Source: Enterobacter sp. RHBSTW-00175 (lineage in GTDB: Bacteria; Pseudomonadota; Gammaproteobacteria; Enterobacterales; Enterobacteriaceae). Taken from it: a DNA stretch of 64,000 nucleotides. Both the position numbers and the translations under genes were made by a program. Position 1 is the stretch's first letter. Each line of letters opens with the position of its first letter. Positions 50,774 to 59,753 of this stretch are shown here, piece by piece. The notes under the pieces were generated by a model. The model made no database searches. It had not been told where the DNA came from and worked only from the letters and a program-made list of their open reading frames with translations. The DNA is taken from positions 3,720,001 to 3,784,000 of the forward strand of contig NZ_CP055930.1 in NCBI RefSeq assembly GCF_013927005.1, written 5' to 3'.

Positions 50774-51740
50774 ATGCGAGAACCAGGTCACCCTGCGGAT
50801 GACATGAGCACGCCAGCACGTAGCCTTCGGCGATTTCCGCGTCCGTTAACGTCATGGTGCTGGTGACGGTATAGCTGCCATCCACCACTTTTGTTTTGCA
50901 GCAACCACACACGCCAGCGCGACAGGCGGCAACAACGGGGACTTTGTTGCTTTCAAGCGCTTCCAGCAGCGTAGTGCCTACGCGGCCAAAGAAGGTCTGA
51001 GCCGGTTGCAGCTTCGTGAACTTCACGCCACTGGTCGCGGCTTCCGCCACCGGGGTAAAGAACTGCTCTTTAAAGAAGCGGCTAACGCCCAGCGCTTTCA
51101 CTTCGTCTTCCACGATATCCATGTACGGCGCAGGGCCGCAGGTCATCACGGTGCGGGACGCGATATCCGGCACGCTTTGCAGCAGCTCACGGCTCAGGCG
51201 ACCGGCAACAAAACCCTGTGTTGCGTTATTTTCAGCTACCAGCGTTACCGGGTAATTACGCCATTCGTCGGCAAAAATCACATCTTCCGGCGAACGCACG
51301 CTGAAGATCACCTGCACATCGGCCTGCGGACGATTTTTTGCCAGCCAGCGACGCATCGACATCACCGGCGTAACCCCACAACCCGCTGCCAGCAGCAGGA
51401 ATTTATCTTCCGTCTTATCATCACAGGTGAAATCACCCTGTGCATCAGACAGCCAGATATAATCCCCGCGCTTCACATCGCGGGTCAGCCACTGTGAACC
51501 CGCACCGTCATCAATCCGACGGATGGTGAGTGTAATGTATTCGCTCACACCCGGCGTAGAGGAGAGGGTGTAGGCGCGCAGGGTGTTTGTGGAATTGCGG
51601 ACACTGACCAGCGCATACTGACCTGCACGGTACGGATAGTAGTCATGGCACAGCAGTGACAGCGTCCACACATCCGGCGTCTCCTGATGGATGTGATGAA
51701 CCTGCATCCGCCACGGACATTGTGAGGTTGGCATCGTCAT
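50772..51740 (-). CDS. hcr: NADH oxidoreductase Hcr (Hcp reductase)
   Basis: 322 residues as in E. coli. Donates electrons from NADH to the hybrid cluster protein Hcp. FAD-binding domain with RAYTLSSTPG, NAD-binding domain with LLAAGCGVTPVMSM, and a C-terminal plant-type [2Fe-2S] domain with CRAGVCGCCKTKV and the last cysteine in LACSCHPQGD. Start at 51740, ten bases after the hcp stop, with GGAG upstream. Confidence 0.96.
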   Translation of the reverse strand: MTMPTSQCPWRMQVHHIHQETPDVWTLSLLCHDYYPYRAGQYALVSVRNSTNTLRAYTLSSTPGVSEYITLTIRRIDDGAGSQWLTRDVKRGDYIWLSDAQGDFTCDDKTEDKFLLLAAGCGVTPVMSMRRWLAKNRPQADVQVIFSVRSPEDVIFADEWRNYPVTLVAENNATQGFVAGRLSRELLQSVPDIASRTVMTCGPAPYMDIVEDEVKALGVSRFFKEQFFTPVAEAATSGVKFTKLQPAQTFFGRVGTTLLEALESNKVPVVAACRAGVCGCCKTKVVDGSYTVTSTMTLTDAEIAEGYVLACSCHPQGDLVLA

Positions 51741-51750
51741 GAATCGCTCC

Positions 51751-53403
51751 TTATGCACTCAGCAGCTGCTGCATATCTTCTTCAACGGTGGTGACCGAAC
51801 GCAGACCGAATTTCTCGTTCAGCACGGCCAGCAGGTCTGGCGTCAGGAAGCCTGGCGCAGTTGGGCCGGTCACGATGTTGGTCACACCCAGGGAGAGCAG
51901 GGTCAGCAGGATGACAATTGCTTTCTGTTCGAACCAGGAGAGCACCAGTGACAGCGGCAGATCATTCACGCCACAGCCCAGTTTTTCCGCCAGGGTTACC
52001 GCCAGAATGATGGCAGAGTAAGCATCGTTACACTGACCGGCATCGACCAGGCGCGGCAGGCCTTCGATGTTGCCGAAGTCCAGCTTGTTGAAACGGTATT
52101 TCCCGCACGCCAGAGTCAGGATCAGGCAGTCTTGCGGAACGCTGGTGGCGAAATCGGTGAAGTAGTTACGCTCACCGCGTGCGCCGTCGCAGCCGCCGAT
52201 CAGGAAGATGTGGCGCAGTTTTTCACGGCTGACCAGATCAATCAGGGAATCGGCCGCACCCAGCAGGGTTTCGCGGCCAAAGCCGACGGTGATCAGGTGT
52301 TCGATTTCGCTGTACGGGAAGCCGGCCATCTGCTGCGCCTGGGCGATAACAGGTGCAAAATCGTCACCTTCGAGGTGGCTCACACCCGGCCAGCCGACGA
52401 TGCTGCGGGTCCAGATGCGGTCATCATAGGCACCCACGGTTGGGTCGATGATGCAGTTAGAGGTCATCACGATTGGGCCAGGGAAGCGGGCAAATTCAAC
52501 CTGCTGGTTCTGCCAGCCGCTGCCGTAGTTCCCGATCAGATGTTTGAATTTACGCAGTTCCGGATAGCCGTGAGCAGGCAGCATTTCACCGTGGGTGTAG
52601 ACGTTCACGCCCGTGCCTTCGGTCTGTTTCAGCAGGTTGTACAGATCTTTCAGGTCATGGCCGGAGATCAGGATACATTTGCCTTCGGTCGCTTTGACGT
52701 TGACCTGGGTTGGGGTTGGGTGACCGTAGGTGCTGGTTTCACCGGCATCCAGAATGCTCATGACTTTGAAGTTCATCTGGCCGATTTCCATTGAGCACTC
52801 CAGCAGAGCGTTCATATCGGAAGGCCAGGTGCCGAGCCATGCCATGATTTTGTGGTACTGGGCGTAGATATCGTTGTCGTACTGGCCGAGCACGTGAGCG
52901 TGTTCCATATAGGCCGCAGCACCTTTCAGACCGTACAGGCACAGCAGACGCAGGCCGAGAATGTTCTCGCCAATCGCCGCTTTGTCTTTGTTCGGGGTAA
53001 ATTCTGCCGCCTGACGCTGCAAATCGCCCAGGTCGTCGCTCACCAGCTGAAGGCTGGCCATTGGGTTATCCACACGGGCATTCGCGTCTGCATTCAGGGA
53101 TTGTGCTTTCAGCGCTTCGCGCAGGGCGATGGCTTCACGGGCATAACCGACAATGCGAGGGGAATCAAAGTTTACGTTCGTCAACGTGGAGAAAAATGCG
53201 CGAGGTGCAAAGCTGTCTACGTAGTGGTCGATAATGCCGTATTCACGGGCTTTAAACGCCCATGCAGAAAGACCTTGCAGGGCAGCAATCAGCAGGTCCT
53301 GGAGGTCTGACGTTTCTGCCGTTTTGCCGCACATACCCTGCGCGTAGGAGCAGCCATTGCCTGCCGGGGTACGGATGGTTTGTTCACATTGCACACAAAA
53401 CAT
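51751..53403 (-). CDS. hcp: Hydroxylamine reductase / hybrid cluster protein Hcp
   Basis: 550 residues as in E. coli. Hcp reduces nitric oxide at high affinity and can promote protein S-nitrosylation during anaerobic nitrate respiration; hydroxylamine reduction is also known. The N-terminal cysteine motif C3-x2-C6-x11-C18-x6-C25 is the class that binds a [2Fe-2S] cluster in enterobacteria. Hybrid-cluster ligands lie in [29 protein letters not shown] and [10 protein letters not shown]. Preceded by NsrR- and FNR-like sites; followed by hcr. Confidence 0.97.
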   Translation of the reverse strand: MFCVQCEQTIRTPAGNGCSYAQGMCGKTAETSDLQDLLIAALQGLSAWAFKAREYGIIDHYVDSFAPRAFFSTLTNVNFDSPRIVGYAREAIALREALKAQSLNADANARVDNPMASLQLVSDDLGDLQRQAAEFTPNKDKAAIGENILGLRLLCLYGLKGAAAYMEHAHVLGQYDNDIYAQYHKIMAWLGTWPSDMNALLECSMEIGQMNFKVMSILDAGETSTYGHPTPTQVNVKATEGKCILISGHDLKDLYNLLKQTEGTGVNVYTHGEMLPAHGYPELRKFKHLIGNYGSGWQNQQVEFARFPGPIVMTSNCIIDPTVGAYDDRIWTRSIVGWPGVSHLEGDDFAPVIAQAQQMAGFPYSEIEHLITVGFGRETLLGAADSLIDLVSREKLRHIFLIGGCDGARGERNYFTDFATSVPQDCLILTLACGKYRFNKLDFGNIEGLPRLVDAGQCNDAYSAIILAVTLAEKLGCGVNDLPLSLVLSWFEQKAIVILLTLLSLGVTNIVTGPTAPGFLTPDLLAVLNEKFGLRSVTTVEEDMQQLLSA

Positions 53404-53417
53404 AATCACACCTGTTA

Positions 53418-53440
53418 AAGTTATATTTGATATACATCTT
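53418..53440 (-). promoter_or_regulatory. NsrR-like operator at the hcp promoter
   Basis: On the minus strand AAGATGTATATC followed by AAATATAACTT forms an 11-1-11 inverted repeat (8 of 11 arm positions match) that fits the NsrR consensus. It starts 15 bases upstream of the hcp ATG, where a nitric-oxide-sensitive repressor would block transcription. Confidence 0.7.
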
Positions 53441-53499
53441 TAAGATTATGCTTGTGCCAGAACGGTGAAAAGCCCTTTCTGCTACAAAATAGAGGGATA

Positions 53500-53513
53500 T
53501 TGATTTAGCGCAA
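53500..53513 (-). promoter_or_regulatory. FNR-like site upstream of hcp
   Basis: TTGATTTAGCGCAA matches TTGATNNNNATCAA with two mismatches. Its centre is about 73 bases upstream of a start placed at 53434, close to the -72.5 position I recall for FNR at E. coli hcp. A second FNR-like sequence (TTGATATACATCTT, 53427-53440) overlaps the NsrR site. Confidence 0.5.
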
Positions 53514-53547
53514 TTTTGGCGGCAGACAGGCTACCGCCAAAGAAGTA

Positions 53548-54447
53548 TCAGGCGGAGAAGAACGCCATCAAAACAGGAACCAGCAGGCTTAAAATAAAAC
53601 CGTGCACGATGGCGGCAGGCACCATCTCCAGCCCACCCGAACGCTGTAATACCGGCAGGGTAAAGTCCATCGAGGTTGCGCCGCACAACCCCAGTGCGGT
53701 GGAGCGACTGCGACGCACAAGGCCCGGGATCAGCATAATGGCTATCAACTCACGCGCCAGGTCATTAAAGAAGGCTGCGCTGCCAATGACCGGGCCGAAA
53801 GATTCAGTGAGCAGAATACCCGACAGCGAATACCAGCCAAACCCGGAAGCCATCGCGAGACCTGTTTTCAGCGGCAGGTCGAGAATAAAGGCATTAATCA
53901 CACCTGCGACCATTGAACTGGCAATCACCACCACCGCAACCATCATTCCGCGGCGATTAAGGACAATCTGCTTCAGCGTCATGCCATTATTTCGCAGCTG
54001 AATACCGATCAGGAACAGGAGGAATATCAGGGTATATTCGCTGGCTTCTGTAGCGTGTTGTAAAAATGCCCATCCGGTTAATCCCAGCAGGAAACCCAGT
54101 ACCACCACACCGCACAGTTTTAATGATTCCAGCGCCATTGCAATTCGCGAAGGCAACTTTTCCTGATGGTGATGATTTTTCCATGGAATAGTCCGTTCGA
54201 GCCAGAACAAGGCCGCGATATTGCACAGCAAAATAACCACAACAGTCACGATGGAATAATGAAGGATTGCAAGCAGATTGACGGCCAGGTTATCCAGGAA
54301 AGCCAGGCTAATTCCCATAAAGAATAGAATGACGTAGACAATCCAACTGAGGAAGCGATTGATGAGCCTTAATGCTGATTCACGATGAAGCGGAATAAGG
54401 TAGCCCACAATCAGGGGCAGCAGAATGATTAAGAGTCCTGAAAACAT
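53548..54447 (-). CDS. lysO: Lysine exporter LysO (YbjE)
   Basis: Inner-membrane exporter of L-lysine and thialysine, 299 residues as in E. coli, with about eight hydrophobic segments. The conserved acidic transport residues lie in the C-terminal half (FGWYSLSGILLTESFGP, AAFFNDLARELIAI, GATSMDFTLPV). The start at 54447 (MFSGLLIILLP) is preceded by AAGGA; the longer frame to 54663 runs through a REP and the end of an IS481 element and is not coding. The IS lies only 156 bases upstream, so distal control sites may have been displaced. Confidence 0.94.
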   Translation of the reverse strand: MFSGLLIILLPLIVGYLIPLHRESALRLINRFLSWIVYVILFFMGISLAFLDNLAVNLLAILHYSIVTVVVILLCNIAALFWLERTIPWKNHHHQEKLPSRIAMALESLKLCGVVVLGFLLGLTGWAFLQHATEASEYTLIFLLFLIGIQLRNNGMTLKQIVLNRRGMMVAVVVIASSMVAGVINAFILDLPLKTGLAMASGFGWYSLSGILLTESFGPVIGSAAFFNDLARELIAIMLIPGLVRRSRSTALGLCGATSMDFTLPVLQRSGGLEMVPAAIVHGFILSLLVPVLMAFFSA

Positions 54448-54529
54448 GAACAGCCGGGTCCTTATGGGTATCTGTTGAGCGCCAGAGACACTACCCAATA
54501 AAGGCTGTCCAGTAAAGCGGCAAAAGAAA

Positions 54530-54557
54530 GCCGGGTGGCGGCTACGCCTTACCCGGC
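54530..54557. repeat. REP element between lysO and the IS481 element
   Basis: GCCGGGT (54530-54536) pairs with ACCCGGC (54551-54557) around a GC-rich loop, a standard REP unit. It belonged to the aqpZ-lysO intergenic region before the IS inserted. Confidence 0.8.
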
Positions 54558-54568
54558 TTGTGTAGGTG

Positions 54569-54603
54569 GTGCGGTCTGATGCCCTCACCCCGACCCTCTC
54601 CCG
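54569..54603. repeat. Left half of an interspersed palindrome interrupted by IS481
   Basis: GTGCGGTCTGATGCCCTC...ACCCTCTCCCG continues after the IS as GTGGGAGAGGG (55893-55903). Joined through one CCCG copy it restores the palindrome CCCTCTCCCG-GTGGGAGAGGG, the reverse-orientation counterpart of the repeat at 44762. Confidence 0.8.
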
Positions 54604-55888
54604 TGTACGGTCCGGGGACATGGTAGACAGGTGTTCGGGGACATGGTGAACACTTTTTAACATCCTTTACCCATGGTGATCGACTTTTTCTTCAGGTCGA
54701 TCACCCCCACTTTCGTGCTGTACCACCACACCTCGTAGCTGCCGTCTTCCTGCATCTCCTTCAGCCCGACCCGTTCTCCCCTGAACGCCTTGCCTGCGCT
54801 CAGACTTACCCCTTTCACGCTCAGCTTTCCGCTGATATCCACTTTCCTGACCATCACGCCCTCGTCGTATTCCGGGGGCGTGGTGTTGCCGCTGTACTGC
54901 CGCTCTGACGGCTTATACCGCGACCCCGGTACCGCCATATCCAGCGCCTCATGCGGGCGTTCAAGGTTATAGACTGTCCGCCAGTGGTCGAAGGCGCGCT
55001 GCAGTTCGCCCCCGCTCGCGAACCACTTCCCCTGCAGCACTTCTGCCTTCAGGCTCCGGTGAAAACGCTCCAGCTTACCCTGCGTCTGCGGATGATACGG
55101 CCGGGAGTGCCCCACCCGGATACCCAGACGCATCAGCCACAGCTCCAGCGCCGTCCAGGTGCCGGTGGTGTCTCCCCACGGAGAACCGTTGTCCATCGTC
55201 ATCCGGTCCGGCAGGCCGTAGCGCTCAAACACGCTGACCAGCTGCTGCTGCACGGTCTCGCGCCGTTCATCGGTACAGTGCGCCAGGCACAGGGAAAATC
55301 GGGAGTGGTCGTCCAGCAGGGTGAGCGGATGGCAGCGGCCGCCTCCAAAGGGAAAGTGGCCCTTAAAATCCATCTGCCAGAGGCGGTTCGGCGCGTCATG
55401 TTCGAACCGTCCCGTGGCGGGAATGCCCGGTGAAGTGCCCGGCAGCAGACCGTGACGGGCCATGAGGTTATGGACGGTGCTGAAGGCGGGCATGGTGTGC
55501 CCCTGGTCTTCCAGCCAGCGCTTTATCTTGCGTGCGCCCCAGCGTTCATGGCGGTCATGCGCCATACGCAGCAGGGCAGTGATGTCGTCAGATGAGCGGT
55601 TCGGGGAATGGTGCGGTATGCGCGGGCGGTCCTGAAGGCCGGAGGCCCCTTCCTCCGCCCAGCGGCGAAGCCACTTATAGCCGGTGGCAGGTGAAATGCC
55701 GAAGCGACGGCAGAGGGAACGGATGTTCGCCCCGTCCTGCGAGGCGAACAAAACAAACTCGGTACGTAATGACATGGTATCTCTCGCATCCCAGGACATA
55801 AGCGACTCCATAAACGGGTTCTTATGCCTTAGTTGTAAGTGTCTACCATGTCCCCGAACAAGTGTTCACTATGTCCCCGGACCGTACA
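54604..55888 (-). mobile_element. IS481-family insertion sequence (1285 bp)
   Basis: Ends in TGTACGGTCCGGGGACAT at both sides; the imperfect inverted repeats extend 52 bp (54604-54655 and 55837-55888). Each end carries two copies of GGGGACATRGTRRACA, likely transposase binding sites. One intact transposase gene. A 4-bp CCCG flanks both ends (54600-54603 and 55889-55892) as target duplication. Inserted in the loop of a palindrome between aqpZ and lysO. Confidence 0.93.
54657..55799 (-). CDS. IS481-family transposase
   Basis: 380 residues. N-terminal helix-turn-helix (SLCRRFGISPATGYKWLRRW) and a second HTH segment, then an integrase-core DDE domain: first Asp in WQMDFKGHF, second in TMDNGSPW, Glu in PQTQGKLERFHRSLKAEV. 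The start at 55799 (MSWDARDTMSLR) has GGAG six bases upstream; an ATG four codons earlier is less likely. Apparently full length and uninterrupted. Confidence 0.93.
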   Translation of the reverse strand: MSWDARDTMSLRTEFVLFASQDGANIRSLCRRFGISPATGYKWLRRWAEEGASGLQDRPRIPHHSPNRSSDDITALLRMAHDRHERWGARKIKRWLEDQGHTMPAFSTVHNLMARHGLLPGTSPGIPATGRFEHDAPNRLWQMDFKGHFPFGGGRCHPLTLLDDHSRFSLCLAHCTDERRETVQQQLVSVFERYGLPDRMTMDNGSPWGDTTGTWTALELWLMRLGIRVGHSRPYHPQTQGKLERFHRSLKAEVLQGKWFASGGELQRAFDHWRTVYNLERPHEALDMAVPGSRYKPSERQYSGNTTPPEYDEGVMVRKVDISGKLSVKGVSLSAGKAFRGERVGLKEMQEDGSYEVWWYSTKVGVIDLKKKSITMGKGC

Positions 55889-55912
55889 CCCGGTGGGAGA
55901 GGGAGAAAACAG

Positions 55913-56608
55913 TTAATCGCGTTTTTCCAGCAGAGTGCGGTAGAGCACGCCACCCAGAATACCGCCGATGATTGGCATCACCCAGAACAGCCACAGCTGC
56001 TCAAGCGCCCAGCCACCCTGGAAAATCGCCACGGCGGTACTGCGCGCCGGGTTTACCGAGGTATTGGTTACCGGAATAGAGATCAAGTGGATAAGCGTCA
56101 GAGCCAGACCAATGGCAATGGGCGCGAAACCGGCGGGTGCATGTTTGTCTGTTGCGCCGTGAATAACCAGCAGGAAGCCTGCGGTCAGCACAATTTCAAT
56201 GACGATGGCTGACATCATGGAGTAGCCGCCTGGAGAGTGCTCACCAAAGCCGTTAGATGCAAAGCCGCTGGCTGCTGCGTCAAAGCCTGCTTTACCGCTG
56301 GCAATAACATACAGAACACCCGCAGCAATAATGCCGCCAATAACCTGTGCAACAATGTAGCCAATAACGTCTTTTGCCGGGAAGCGACCGCCAGCCCACA
56401 AACCTAATGTCACTGCCGGGTTAAAATGACCGCCAGAAATATGTCCAACCGCAAACGCCATGGTTAATACGGTTAAGCCAAATGCCAGAGCCACACCGAC
56501 AAAACCAATCCCTAATTCTGGAAATGCTGCTGCCAGAACTGCGCTGCCGCAGCCACCGAACACCAGCCAGAATGTACCAAAACATTCTGCCGCTAATTTT
56601 CTGAACAT
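55913..56608 (-). CDS. aqpZ: Aquaporin Z
   Basis: Inner-membrane water channel of 231 residues, the E. coli length from ATG 56608 with GAGGTGG upstream. Six helices and two half-helices with both NPA motifs (GHFNPAVT and SVNPARST). The selectivity-filter Arg is the one after the second NPA. The IS481 element now begins 24 bases beyond the stop codon, splitting its 3' palindrome. Confidence 0.96.
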   Translation of the reverse strand: MFRKLAAECFGTFWLVFGGCGSAVLAAAFPELGIGFVGVALAFGLTVLTMAFAVGHISGGHFNPAVTLGLWAGGRFPAKDVIGYIVAQVIGGIIAAGVLYVIASGKAGFDAAASGFASNGFGEHSPGGYSMMSAIVIEIVLTAGFLLVIHGATDKHAPAGFAPIAIGLALTLIHLISIPVTNTSVNPARSTAVAIFQGGWALEQLWLFWVMPIIGGILGGVLYRTLLEKRD

Positions 56609-56982
56609 AACCACCTCAATAATAAATTTCCGCACACTTTCCCGCATACGGGTTATATCGTCATAAAGGGATGACGACTCAAAGAGTCATTATTTTAGAA
56701 ACCAACAACACCCCTTCGCCACTTAAATAAATTCGATAAATTTGATTTAAGGCAATGTGATGTCAATCCTTGTTCAAAATGAAGGTTAATACAGCATAGT
56801 CCACTTCTCGGGCGGTAGTATCTTGTGTGGTAATTCCTATTTCAAATGAAACGTTGCGGGGAAATTCTGATTTTTTCGTGCGGCTTCGGAATAACTGAGG
56901 TGTATTACAGTGTTATGCAGGGCTTCCTCCCGCTATACTCCTGATAACTTGAAGGAAAAAGCGACCTATTCGCGGGGGATTT
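56609..56982. other. Gene-free 374-bp divergent region between aqpZ and ybjD
   Basis: Must hold both promoters. Visible features are a near-palindrome ATGACGACTC-AAA-GAGTCAT (56671-56690) upstream of aqpZ, an ops-like GGCGGTAGTAT (56811-56821), and a -10-like TATACT (56934-56939) with a poor -35 ahead of ybjD. No credible small ORF was seen. Confidence 0.5.
56811..56821 (+). promoter_or_regulatory. ops-like element upstream of ybjD
   Basis: GGCGGTAGTAT fits the RfaH recruitment (ops) consensus GGCGGTAGYNT. It lies 161 bases before ybjD on the coding strand. A match of this quality is expected by chance about once in a few windows of this size, and ybjD is not a known RfaH target. Confidence 0.25.
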
Positions 56983-58641
56983 ATGCTTCTCGAACGTGTG
57001 GATATTGTGGGATTTCGCGGTATTAACCGCCTGTCGCTGACGCTTGAGCAGAACAACGTTCTGATTGGGGAGAACGCCTGGGGTAAGTCCAGTTTGCTGG
57101 ATGCGCTCACGTTGCTGCTGTCACCGGAGGATAAACTGTACCACTTTGTGCACGATGACTTCTGGTTTCCTCCGGGCGATGTTACGGGGCGTGAAAAGCA
57201 TCTGCATATTATTCTGACGTTCCGGGAGGCAGAACCGGGCCGACACTGTGCGCGCCGCTTCCGCCCGATGTCGCCGTGCTGGGTTCCCTGCGATGACGAA
57301 TTCCACCGTATCTTCTATCGCCTGGAAGGCGAGCTGGGCGAAAACGACACCGTGTTAACCCTGCGCGAGTTCCTTGATGGGAAAGGTAACCCCATTCCGC
57401 TGGATAACATCGACGAACTGGCCTACCACCTTATTCGCCTGACACCGGTACTGCGTTTGCGCGATGCGCGATTTATGCGCCGTATCCGTAACGGCACCGT
57501 ACCGAATATGCCGGAAGTGGAAGTCACCGCACGTGAACTGGATTTCCTGGCACGCGAGCTGGTTTCTCGCCCGCAAAATTTAACCGACGGCCAGATTCGT
57601 CAGGGCCTCTCGGCGATGGTGCAACTGCTGGAACACTACTTTTCCGAGCAGGGGACCTCGCAATCTCGCAACCGCCTGATGCGCCGCCGTTCTCATGATG
57701 AACAGCGAAGCTGGCGGTATCTCGACATTATCAACCGGATGATCGACAAACCCGGTGGGCGCAGTCACCGGGTGATCCTGTTGGGGCTATTTTCCACACT
57801 GTTGCAGGCGAAAGGTACTGTCCGGCTGGACAGGGACGCCCGTCCGTTGTTGCTGGTGGAAGATCCTGAAACCCGTCTGCATCCCATTATGCTTTCCGTC
57901 GCGTGGCATTTACTGAATTTGCTGCCGCTGCAACGCATCACGACCACCAACTCCGGGGAACTGCTGTCGCTCACGCCCGTTGAGTACGTCTGCCGTCTGG
58001 TGCGCGAATCCTCACGCGTTTCTGCTTATCGGTTAGGGCCGGGTGGGTTAAATGCGGAAGATGGCCGCCGCATCGCGTTCCATATCCGCTTTAATCGCGC
58101 CTCATCGCTCTTTGCGCGCTGCTGGCTGCTGGTGGAAGGGGAAACGGAAACCTGGGTCATTAACGAGCTGGCGCGCTTGTGTGGGCACCATTTTGATGCC
58201 GAAGGCATTAAGGTGATTGAGTTTGCCCAGTCGGGGTTAAAACCGCTCATCAAGTTTGCCCGTCGGATGGGAATTGAATGGCACGTTCTGGTAGACGGCG
58301 ACGAGGCGGGTAAAAAATACGCCGCTACCGTTCGCAGCCTGTTGAATAACGAGCGGGAAGAAGAACGCGACCATTTGACCATGCTCCCGGCCATGGACAT
58401 GGAACACTTTATGTATCGTCAGGGATTTGATGACGTTTTCCACCGTGTAGCGATGGTGCCGGTCGATGTGCCGATGAATTTGCGCCGGGTGATCGCGAAG
58501 GCAATTCATCGTTCGTCAAAACCGGATTTAGCCATTGAAGTGGCAACAGAGGCAGCGAGAAGGGGTGTGGAGTCAGTGCCAACGCTACTGCGGAAAATGT
58601 TCTCCCGCGTGCTGTGGCTGGCACGCGGGAGAGCCGATTAA
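56983..58641 (+). CDS. ybjD: OLD-family ATP-dependent nuclease YbjD
   Basis: 552 residues as in E. coli. ABC/SMC-type ATPase domain with Walker A GENAWGKSS (29-37) and a signature-like region before LLLVEDPETRLHP (Walker B), followed by a C-terminal Toprim nuclease domain with LLVEGETETWVINEL and HVLVDGDEAGKK. Class 2-like OLD proteins cleave DNA and some act in phage defence, but no role is established for YbjD. Convergent with ybjX, sharing the TTAA at their stops. Confidence 0.92.
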   Translation: MLLERVDIVGFRGINRLSLTLEQNNVLIGENAWGKSSLLDALTLLLSPEDKLYHFVHDDFWFPPGDVTGREKHLHIILTFREAEPGRHCARRFRPMSPCWVPCDDEFHRIFYRLEGELGENDTVLTLREFLDGKGNPIPLDNIDELAYHLIRLTPVLRLRDARFMRRIRNGTVPNMPEVEVTARELDFLARELVSRPQNLTDGQIRQGLSAMVQLLEHYFSEQGTSQSRNRLMRRRSHDEQRSWRYLDIINRMIDKPGGRSHRVILLGLFSTLLQAKGTVRLDRDARPLLLVEDPETRLHPIMLSVAWHLLNLLPLQRITTTNSGELLSLTPVEYVCRLVRESSRVSAYRLGPGGLNAEDGRRIAFHIRFNRASSLFARCWLLVEGETETWVINELARLCGHHFDAEGIKVIEFAQSGLKPLIKFARRMGIEWHVLVDGDEAGKKYAATVRSLLNNEREEERDHLTMLPAMDMEHFMYRQGFDDVFHRVAMVPVDVPMNLRRVIAKAIHRSSKPDLAIEVATEAARRGVESVPTLLRKMFSRVLWLARGRAD

Positions 58642-59594
58642 GTTCGGCTTGCCTGGATAACCTGATCGGTCAGGCTATCCAGCAGCTCATAACGGCGGCG
58701 ATACTCAGAGCGCTTTTTGCTCGCAATCTCTTCCATCGGTTTGCGCGGCATCGTGAGCGGCAGAACGAAGTTGCCGTTATCACGTTGCTCACCACCAATG
58801 GAAAGCCAGAAGCTGTCGTAATCTGCCAGCAGTTTGCCCTCTTTTTTCTTGCGATAACGCCAGCTGCGATAGATGTGGGTGGCGTTACTCACCGCGACAA
58901 TCTGCTCAACCGGGAAAGCGGTTCCCAGCGTCATCGCGGTTTCAACCAGCAGACGTTTTGGGAACAGGCCGTGACAGGCTTTCGTCGCCCCCTGAATCAG
59001 CTCGTGAGGTACATGGGCTTTTGCACCCTGCAACCCGCCAATAAAGAGCGTGGATTTCCCTTCGAACTGACACAGTGTAAAAGTTATCTCAGCCAGAACG
59101 GTGTTCTGATGGTCGCAAAACGCCAGTGTCGCTTCACCTTCTTTATCGAGGAAGGCATCGGCGCACAGACGCACGGTAAATTGCTGTTCATCTTTGCCTG
59201 TTAGGGTCAGCAGCGTCATGCCGGGTTTAGACAAATAGCCGTTCATCAGGGTTGCCGGAAGATGGCGACTCATCGCCTGGTAATGCCAGTTGAGAGACTC
59301 AAGCGCGTGCTGGCGGGTCATATTGACCGTCAGCCACGGGCGATGCAGACGACACGGCAGACCAGGCTGCACCTGTAGCATTTGCATTAAGCGGGGTTGT
59401 TTTGCCAGGTTTGCCAGCAGACGCGCGGTGCTGAATGGCGTTGCCAGCGAACGTAACATGAATTTACGTCGATAAGAGGGGTTATGCCACGCAAGTCCGG
59501 GCGTGAGATTGCCAAACGCCAGGTTTTTGAACAGCTGCCAGCCGGATTTGGGTTGCGGCTGATGTGAAAAAGGTGTGTCGACGATGGAAGACAT
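58638..59594 (-). CDS. ybjX: YbjX, VirK/DUF535 family protein
   Basis: 318 residues of the DUF535 (VirK/SomA/YbjX) family. The family is linked to membrane integrity and antimicrobial peptide or antibiotic tolerance; in Salmonella the homologue is PhoP-regulated. Conserved stretches are RRKFMLRSLATPF, FTLCQFEGKSTLFIGGLQG and SFWLSIGGEQ. Slightly shorter than I recall for E. coli (330). Overlaps the end of ybjD by four bases and is divergent from macA. Confidence 0.9.
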   Translation of the reverse strand: MSSIVDTPFSHQPQPKSGWQLFKNLAFGNLTPGLAWHNPSYRRKFMLRSLATPFSTARLLANLAKQPRLMQMLQVQPGLPCRLHRPWLTVNMTRQHALESLNWHYQAMSRHLPATLMNGYLSKPGMTLLTLTGKDEQQFTVRLCADAFLDKEGEATLAFCDHQNTVLAEITFTLCQFEGKSTLFIGGLQGAKAHVPHELIQGATKACHGLFPKRLLVETAMTLGTAFPVEQIVAVSNATHIYRSWRYRKKKEGKLLADYDSFWLSIGGEQRDNGNFVLPLTMPRKPMEEIASKKRSEYRRRYELLDSLTDQVIQASRT

Positions 59595-59753
59595 GATAGA
59601 TCTCGCTTCTTTTGGCAGACCTTTATTTCAGCAGGAGGTATATCAACATCTCGTAAACAAATTGTGACGATTCCAGGAAACAGGGGTTTCGTTGAGGAGA
59701 GGTTTAGTTAGAATCAACCGTTATGATTGCCGGAACATTTATTTGGAATATTT

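Noticed and set aside
54448..54663. N-terminal extension of the lysO frame
   Set aside because: Runs through the REP, the split palindrome and the IS481 end; the known protein starts at 54447.
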